From contig CAJJBV010000001.1 in assembly GCA_905182525.1 (NCBI GenBank), positions 1 through 64,000 on the forward strand: a stretch of DNA of 64,000 nucleotides, read 5' to 3'. Of the stretch, positions 58,608 to 64,000 are shown piece by piece (position 1 is the first letter of the stretch; each line of letters opens with the position of its first letter). The notes below the pieces were generated by a model, which saw nothing but the letters and a program-made list of their open reading frames with translations, was not told the origin of the DNA and made no database searches. Source of the DNA: Cryomorphaceae bacterium (GTDB lineage Bacteria > Bacteroidota > Bacteroidia > Flavobacteriales_D > Parvicellaceae). Both the position numbers and the translations under genes were made by a program.

Positions 58608-59108
58608 ATGTCGTATTTAGTAAAAGTTCAAAATTTCTTCTTAAAAAACGATCCTGATCGTTATTATTTAGCCAAAAGAATAACAAGAACTTTTAGAGCA
58701 GATGAAGATGCTGTTATGGCAAGATTAGAAGAAATATATGCTAAAGGCGGACCTAAAAAACTTAAAGTCAAAGACATTGCTCCTACAAAAAATAATAAAA
58801 AAGTTGAGCCATTATCAGATTCTAATGCTGTTGCAAATTCCGGTTCTGATGTTCCAAAGAAAAGTAAAAAGAAATTATTGATAACAATTGCTTTATTATT
58901 AACATTAGCTATTGTTGGAGTAGGAGTGTTTATGAAAATGGGAGACGGTTCTAGTAATGAAAACCCTATAGTTGAACCAGTTGAAAGTGAATCTGAAGAA
59001 TCTTCCAAGTCTATTGAGGAAATTGAGAAAGTCATTGAAGATGCTGAAAAAGACTCAGTTGTCAACGATATAATTGAAGCAGCAGAAGCTTTGGAGCTTA
59101 TTCGTTAA
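58608..59108 (+). CDS. Hypothetical single-pass membrane protein with acidic tail
   Basis: 166 aa. A basic N-terminal domain (SYLVKVQNFFLKNDPDRYYL, AKRITRTFRADEDAVMARLE), a Lys/Pro linker, one membrane helix (KKLLITIALLLTLAIVGVGV) and an acidic Glu/Ser-rich external tail (PIVEPVESESEESSKSIEEI). The first domain should be cytoplasmic and the tail periplasmic. I do not recognise a family. It overlaps the convergent gene at 59098 by 11 bases. Confidence 0.65.
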   Translation: MSYLVKVQNFFLKNDPDRYYLAKRITRTFRADEDAVMARLEEIYAKGGPKKLKVKDIAPTKNNKKVEPLSDSNAVANSGSDVPKKSKKKLLITIALLLTLAIVGVGVFMKMGDGSSNENPIVEPVESESEESSKSIEEIEKVIEDAEKDSVVNDIIEAAEALELIR

Positions 59109-59556
59109 CTAAGAGGACTAAGGGTTTATTTTGTGATGGATCTTCATTTTTTAATTCTATTTCATCTTTTACATATTCAATTTTAAGAGAAATAGCATAA
59201 AGTAATTTGTCCTTTTTTTTAAGCCATCTTTGAGAATCCTTCCAAGAATCTGCACTTCTTGCAAAATGAAATAGTAAATCAAAGCCATTTTTTTTTAACC
59301 ATATTAAGGCTGAATCTTTACCTTCTACACCTTCAATTGTAGCTAAAAGATGACCGTAATTATTTTCTAATAACCATTTTCTAGATTTTCGATCGTTTAA
59401 AAGTGCAAAACAAAATATACCTAATTCTTTATATGGACTTTTCATTAAAAAGTCTCTAAATTCATTTTTCCCATCAATTGCCTCTCCCCATGCAAGTAGT
59501 ACTTTTACAGGGTACTCTAACTGATTTAAAATTATTTTTTTGGAAATATTACTCAT
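59098..59556 (-). CDS. Hypothetical protein at the end of the mut operon
   Basis: 152 aa, no signal or membrane helix. Leu/Trp-containing helical repeats are visible: [80 protein letters not shown], each with a W/R-L-K-type end. It starts inside the last codons of mutB (8-base overlap), so it is very likely co-translated with the mutase. Role unknown. Confidence 0.65.
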   Translation of the reverse strand: MSNISKKIILNQLEYPVKVLLAWGEAIDGKNEFRDFLMKSPYKELGIFCFALLNDRKSRKWLLENNYGHLLATIEGVEGKDSALIWLKKNGFDLLFHFARSADSWKDSQRWLKKKDKLLYAISLKIEYVKDEIELKNEDPSQNKPLVLLVNE

Positions 59557-61615
59557 TATTTTTAAACCCTTTCAGCATGATTTTTATAATATCTTGAGCT
59601 GCTTCAGAAATTATAGTACCAGGCCCAAATACTGCTGCGATTCCCATATCAAATAGCAGTTGATAATCTTTTTTTGGAACCACGCCTCCAATTATAATCA
59701 TTATGTCTTCTCTTTTAAGTTTTTTTAATTCCAAAAGCAATTCAGGAATTAATGTAAGGTGACCAGCTGCCAAAGAAGATACTCCAATAATATGTACATC
59801 ATTTTCAATTGCACTTTTTGCAACTTCACTTGGTGTTTGAAAAAGTGAGCCTATATCAACATCAAAACCAATATCTGCAAAAGAAGTTGCAACAATTTTA
59901 GCACCCCTGTCATGTCCGTCTTGCCCCATTTTTGCAACTAAAATTCTTGGTCTTCTACCGACAATATCTTCAAATTCTTTTGTGAGATCTAGCGCTTCTT
60001 TATATTTAACATCATCCATAATAGCCTTCGAATATACACCAGAAATACTTCTTACTGTAGCTTTATATCTTCCAAATTCCTTTTCCAAAGCATAGGAGAT
60101 TTCACCAAGAGTAGCTCTTGCTTTAGCTGCTCGAATAGTTATTTCTAATAAATTACCATTGTTATTCTTAGCTGAATTTGATAATTCATTTAATATCTGA
60201 TTTACTTCATGTTGATTTCTAATTGATTTAATTTTTTGAATTCTTTGAATTTGATTTTTCTTTACTTCATTATTATCAATTTCCAATATGTCAACATCTT
60301 CTGATTCTTTAGATTGGTATGCATTTAATCCAACTATAACTTCTTTACCACTATCAATGTTAGCTTGTCTTTTTGCAGCAGCCTCTTCAATTCTCATTTT
60401 TGGCAGTCCTAATTCAATTGCCTTAGTCATACCTCCCTGATTTTCTACTTCTTGAATTAATTCCCAGGCTTTTTTAGCAATATCGTTAGTTAATTTTTCA
60501 ATGTAATGTGAACCACCTAATGGATCGATTACATTACAAATATTATTTTCTTTTTGAATAAATAGTTGAGTATTTCTGGCAATTCTTGCTGCATTTTCAC
60601 TTGGAAGAGCAATTGCTTCATCTAATGAATTTGTGTGTAAAGACTGTGTTCCACCAAAAACTGCAGCCATAGCTTCTATATAAGTCCTAGAAATATTATT
60701 GTACGGATCATTTTCCGATAAGCTCCATCCAGAAGTCTGACAATGAGTTCTTAGCGCCATTGACTTTTTATTTTTAGGATTAAATTGCTTTATTATTTTA
60801 GACCACAATAATCTAGCCGCTCTCATTTTAGCAATTTCAGTAAAATGATTCATTCCTATTCCCCAAAAGAAAGAAAGTCTGGGAGCAAAGTCATCAATTT
60901 TTAATCCTACTTCAATTCCTTTTTTTACATATTCTAATCCATTAGCTAAAGTATAAGCAAGTTCAATTTCTGCACTAGCTCCTGCTTCATGCATATGATA
61001 ACCTGAAATACTTATTGGATTAAACTTTGGCATATTCTTAGAAGTATATTTAAAAATATCACCAACAATTCTCATACTTTCTTTAGGAGGATAGATATAA
61101 GTGTTTCTAACCATAAATTCTTTTAAAATGTCATTCTGAATTGTTCCTGTAAGTGATTCTAAACTTATGTTTTGTTCTCTAGCTGCTACAATATAAAATG
61201 CCATTATTGGTAAAACAGCACCATTCATAGTCATAGAAACTGACATTTTATCCAAAGGAATACGATTGAATAAAATTTTCATATCTTCTACTGTATCTAT
61301 TGCAACTCCCGCCTTTCCTACATCAGCTGAAACTCTTTCGTGGTCTGAATCATAGCCTCTATGAGTAGCTAAATCAAAAGCTACAGACAAACCTTTTTGA
61401 CCAGCTGCTAAGTTTTTTCTATAAAATTCATTAGATTTTTCTGCAGTCGAAAATCCTGCATATTGTCTTATTGTCCAAGGTCTAGATAAATACATAGTTG
61501 AATATGGACCTTTTAAATATGGTGGGATTCCAGCATAAAAATTTTCGTGTCCAAATTCAGTTTCTTTTAAGTTTAGAAAGTTTAAGTCAATATTTTTAAA
61601 TGATTTTCTACTCAT
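59549..61615 (-). CDS. mutB: Methylmalonyl-CoA mutase, large (catalytic) subunit
   Basis: 688 aa. B12-dependent isomerisation of (R)-methylmalonyl-CoA and succinyl-CoA, linking propionate and branched-chain catabolism with the TCA cycle. TIM barrel with [98 protein letters not shown]. The C-terminal cobalamin domain has [10 protein letters not shown], with the His that ligates cobalt, then [20 protein letters not shown]. The stop of mutA abuts its start. The fused E1 dehydrogenase at 33114 could feed branched-chain carbon toward this enzyme (inference). Confidence 0.95.
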   Translation of the reverse strand: MSRKSFKNIDLNFLNLKETEFGHENFYAGIPPYLKGPYSTMYLSRPWTIRQYAGFSTAEKSNEFYRKNLAAGQKGLSVAFDLATHRGYDSDHERVSADVGKAGVAIDTVEDMKILFNRIPLDKMSVSMTMNGAVLPIMAFYIVAAREQNISLESLTGTIQNDILKEFMVRNTYIYPPKESMRIVGDIFKYTSKNMPKFNPISISGYHMHEAGASAEIELAYTLANGLEYVKKGIEVGLKIDDFAPRLSFFWGIGMNHFTEIAKMRAARLLWSKIIKQFNPKNKKSMALRTHCQTSGWSLSENDPYNNISRTYIEAMAAVFGGTQSLHTNSLDEAIALPSENAARIARNTQLFIQKENNICNVIDPLGGSHYIEKLTNDIAKKAWELIQEVENQGGMTKAIELGLPKMRIEEAAAKRQANIDSGKEVIVGLNAYQSKESEDVDILEIDNNEVKKNQIQRIQKIKSIRNQHEVNQILNELSNSAKNNNGNLLEITIRAAKARATLGEISYALEKEFGRYKATVRSISGVYSKAIMDDVKYKEALDLTKEFEDIVGRRPRILVAKMGQDGHDRGAKIVATSFADIGFDVDIGSLFQTPSEVAKSAIENDVHIIGVSSLAAGHLTLIPELLLELKKLKREDIMIIIGGVVPKKDYQLLFDMGIAAVFGPGTIISEAAQDIIKIMLKGFKNNE

Positions 61616-62740
61616 TTATTTGAGAATTAAATTAGGAATATCATTCTGGTTAAAGCAATTTAAAATACCACCCTTGTTTTCAATTTCTTTAAATAAAGCC
61701 CATGATTTTTCAGCCATTTTAGAAGTAATCTGCTCAATTACATGTGAACCTTTTACTACGTCATCAGAAATATTAATACAACTCTCTTCAAGAAGAATTA
61801 ATGGAATATTAGTAATTATTTTTTTCCAATAATCTTCTTTAGATTCAATCATAGAGTCATTTAGTTGACAAATATCTGTTCCACCAATGATAGCACTCAT
61901 TATAGATGATGTAATAGATAAAATTCTAAAGTCTAATTCTTTATTTAGAATTATCATTGGATTTATAGAAGTCTCAATAATTATTTTAGCATTTAATTCA
62001 TGAACATTTAAAATTTGATTTATAATTGATCTAATTACTTTAATCTTGGAAATATTTTCTAAAAAACTATTATTTAATAGTGTGCTTATTATAACTTTTT
62101 TAGGAATTTCTAAAGAGTTTTTTTTATGTATTTCAATTAGTTCATTTAACTGAGCAGCTATTAAAGAAATATCATTAACGTTAGTGTTTAATTTACCATT
62201 GTAATTAAGACCATTTACATATATACATTTAAAGTTTTTATTAGTTATATTTTTATGTATTCGAATATAATTATCAATTTTATTAGAATTATTTTCTGAT
62301 TTATGTATATCTAACAGATCCATTCTAACAGATCCGTTTAAATTATGATTTGAATTTATCCATTTTACCCAGCTAGATATTTGATCATTACTTGAATTGT
62401 TATCAATATAAATATGTGTTTGAATAATCTCACTCATCACATTTTTAAAAATAGAATCAACTTCACATCCTGAATTAATATGAATACTATTTACACCATC
62501 TTCTAATCTGCTTAAAATTTGGCTATTTAAATTCTTGGTTTGGTTAAATCTCCAGCATATTTGTGAAAGTTTTATTTTTTCCTCATTGAATATTGATTGT
62601 GTAGTTTTTATGAATGGATCAATATTTCCATATTCAGTTTCCCAATTAAACTCATTTATGAGTTTATTGTTGATGTCGTCTAAAACTTTATTTTTCCATT
62701 GATCAATGGTTGATTCATTAAATTCTGACCATAGGCTCAT
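61616..62740 (-). CDS. mutA: Methylmalonyl-CoA mutase, small subunit
   Basis: 374 aa. Non-catalytic partner of MutB. It starts like the family (LWSEFNESTIDQWKNKVLDD) and has the barrel traits INSGCEVDSIFKNVM, IHKNITNKNFKCIYVNGLNY and VVKGSHVIEQITSKMAEKSW. It ends at NDIPNLILK without the degenerate cobalamin-binding domain that many small subunits carry, so it is only the barrel part. The sequence is much less conserved than MutB, as usual. First gene of the pair, directly joined to mutB. Confidence 0.88.
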   Translation of the reverse strand: MSLWSEFNESTIDQWKNKVLDDINNKLINEFNWETEYGNIDPFIKTTQSIFNEEKIKLSQICWRFNQTKNLNSQILSRLEDGVNSIHINSGCEVDSIFKNVMSEIIQTHIYIDNNSSNDQISSWVKWINSNHNLNGSVRMDLLDIHKSENNSNKIDNYIRIHKNITNKNFKCIYVNGLNYNGKLNTNVNDISLIAAQLNELIEIHKKNSLEIPKKVIISTLLNNSFLENISKIKVIRSIINQILNVHELNAKIIIETSINPMIILNKELDFRILSITSSIMSAIIGGTDICQLNDSMIESKEDYWKKIITNIPLILLEESCINISDDVVKGSHVIEQITSKMAEKSWALFKEIENKGGILNCFNQNDIPNLILK

Positions 62741-62817
62741 AGAATTGTATTTAAAAATCTAAATATAAGAATTGAAATTCATTATCTATTATGAAAATAT
62801 TTTTTAGAAAAAATTAA

Positions 62818-63744
62818 TTATGCTTTAATATTAATTAATATGGATTGAATTTCATTAATTGATTGGTTAATATCTGTATTTTCTATCCAATGATAGGTGG
62901 GGTCTTTTTTGAACCATGTCATTTGTCTCTTTGCATATTTCTTAGTGTTGACTTTTATAAGTTCAATTGCATCATCTTTAGAAATATTTCCATTTAAAAA
63001 ATTAAAAACTTCATTATAACCAACAGTTTTTAAAGCATTTAAGTTTTTAAAGGCTCTTAAGCTCTTAACCTCTTCAAACAAACCATCTTCCACCATTTTA
63101 TCTACTCTTTGGTCAATATTTGAATAAAGTTTTTCTTTATCTAAATGCAATAAAAATTTAATTATTTTAAAAGATCTCTTTTTAATTTCAGATTTTAAAA
63201 AACTAGAATAGGGTTTTGAACTTATATAGCATACTTCAAGTGCTCGTATTAAACGCTGAGAGTTATTTAAATCAATTTTGTCATAGTGAATAGGGTCTAA
63301 TTGTTTTAATTTTTTTTGAAGACTTTCTAAACCATCTTTATTAAGTTTAGTATTTAAATGGTTTCTAATTTTTAAATCTTTGGGTAATTGATCTAAACCC
63401 TTACAAACAGCATCTACATACATTCCAGAACCACCCACTAAAAATGCTTTATTGTTATTAATAAAATATTTTTCTAAATCAATTATTATTTCTTTTTCAT
63501 AATCACCAGCAGAATAGATGTCATTAATAGACTTGTTATTAATAAAATAATGTGAAACCTCATTTAATTGTTTAGTAGATGGTTTGGCGGTTCCGATAGA
63601 CATCTCTTTATAAAATTGACGACTATCAGATGAAAATATGGATGTTTTATTTTTTTTAGCTAATTCTATAGATAATCTAGTTTTTCCAACAGCAGTTGGT
63701 CCAGATATTACTATTAATAAGGGTATTTTGGCATTATATTGCAA
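62818..63744 (-). CDS. miaA: tRNA dimethylallyltransferase
   Basis: 308 aa. Adds a dimethylallyl group to A37 of tRNAs reading U-starting codons. P-loop ISGPTAVGKTRLSIELAKKN, SSDSRQFYKEMSIGTAKPS (DSRQ-type DSxQxY motif), VGGSGMYVDAV, NNSQRLIRALEVCY and RQMTWFKKD all match. The TTG start at 63744 is forced because there is no ATG before the P-loop and an in-frame stop lies just upstream. Divergent from guaA. Confidence 0.93.
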   Translation of the reverse strand: MQYNAKIPLLIVISGPTAVGKTRLSIELAKKNKTSIFSSDSRQFYKEMSIGTAKPSTKQLNEVSHYFINNKSINDIYSAGDYEKEIIIDLEKYFINNNKAFLVGGSGMYVDAVCKGLDQLPKDLKIRNHLNTKLNKDGLESLQKKLKQLDPIHYDKIDLNNSQRLIRALEVCYISSKPYSSFLKSEIKKRSFKIIKFLLHLDKEKLYSNIDQRVDKMVEDGLFEEVKSLRAFKNLNALKTVGYNEVFNFLNGNISKDDAIELIKVNTKKYAKRQMTWFKKDPTYHWIENTDINQSINEIQSILINIKA

Positions 63745-63805
63745 AATATTTTAAATATTAGTTCAACAAATTTTCAAAGTATTCAGTAAGATTTAAATGG
63801 TTGAT

Positions 63806-63813
63806 TAAATTTG
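63806..63813 (+). promoter_or_regulatory. Putative -7 promoter box just before guaA (TAAATTTG)
   Basis: Exact TAnnTTTG, followed by TGC and ATG 63817, leaving no room for a normal leader. No -33 element is evident. Confidence 0.4.
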
Positions 63814-63816
63814 TGC

Positions 63817-64000
63817 ATGGGTAAAAACTTACTAATACTAGATTTTGGATCTCAATATACACAATTGATTGCAAGAAGAGTTAGAGAATTGAACGTATAT
63901 TGTGAAATTCACCCTTATAATAAAATCCCTAATAACTTTAATTACAACGGAGTTATTCTTTCTGGAAGTCCTTGCTCAGTCACTCAAAATGATGCTCCAG
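63817..64000 (+). CDS. guaA: GMP synthase (glutamine-hydrolysing), 5' part only
   Basis: 61 codons up to the window edge. [20 protein letters not shown], then [16 protein letters not shown] and [12 protein letters not shown] form the start of the class I glutamine amidotransferase domain of GuaA, including DFGSQY and the LSGSP oxyanion loop. Converts XMP to GMP using glutamine and ATP. The catalytic Cys and the synthetase domain lie beyond the window. Confidence 0.9.
   Translation, partial: MGKNLLILDFGSQYTQLIARRVRELNVYCEIHPYNKIPNNFNYNGVILSGSPCSVTQNDAP

Overview
The window is 64 kb of very AT-rich DNA (roughly 30% G+C by eye) from a bacterium of the Bacteroidota, most likely a low-GC, probably marine member of the Flavobacteriales. 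The evidence is the set of secreted proteins with C-terminal type IX secretion (T9SS) sorting domains, promoter boxes of the Bacteroidota type (TAnnTTTG), a fused alpha/beta E1 dehydrogenase, a BatA-like protein next to a His-less dihydroorotase homologue, a split methylmalonyl-CoA mutase and a small SRP RNA. No rRNA, tRNA, CRISPR array, transposase, integrase or prophage was seen.

Layout. (1) 0-6.6 kb: lipid kinase, LTA-synthase-like sulfatase (both frameshifted), a lipoprotein, a DEAD-box helicase, an unusual SDR protein with a Cys4 segment, and a small membrane protein. (2) 6.6-20.2 kb, all on the minus strand: an apparent surface-protein module. In transcription order it holds two tandem Crp/Fnr paralogues, a membrane TPR-LuxR regulator, a LamG adhesin and a giant repeat adhesin. 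Both adhesins end in T9SS domains, and each is broken by two single-base frameshifts. (3) 20.2-26.3 kb: CAP-domain protein, small membrane protein, second DEAD-box helicase, YgjP-like metallopeptidase, methylglyoxal synthase, YrdC-family protein, transaldolase, acetyltransferase and the SRP RNA. (4) 26.3-35.5 kb, a packed minus-strand run: E1 dehydrogenase, secreted subtilase, TIGR02757 protein, BatA-like protein, dihydroorotase-like protein. (5) 35.7-41.5 kb, plus strand: M16 peptidase, FabG and a VWA-like membrane protein. (6) 41.5-46.0 kb, a minus-strand run with overlapping ends: dapD, glycosyltransferase, second YrdC-family protein, CCA-adding enzyme and a pRiA4b ORF-3-like protein. (7) 46-64 kb: ruvX, ftsB/divIC-like, lipoprotein, htpG, TerB-DnaJ protein, rhomboid, clpC, gyrA, TPR protein, DUF2797 protein, acidic membrane protein, mutA-mutB operon, miaA and the 5' end of guaA.

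Most of the window is core metabolism, protein quality control, tRNA modification and maturation, and DNA topology. The accessory part is the 6.6-20.2 kb surface-protein module, where regulators and adhesins lie head-to-tail. Nine apparent single-base frameshifts lie between 0.9 and 44.2 kb and none were noticed after that. They may be residual sequencing errors or real decay, and the affected genes are listed here as single loci with the break point given. Coordinates of short sites and residue numbers were counted by hand and may be off by a base or residue.
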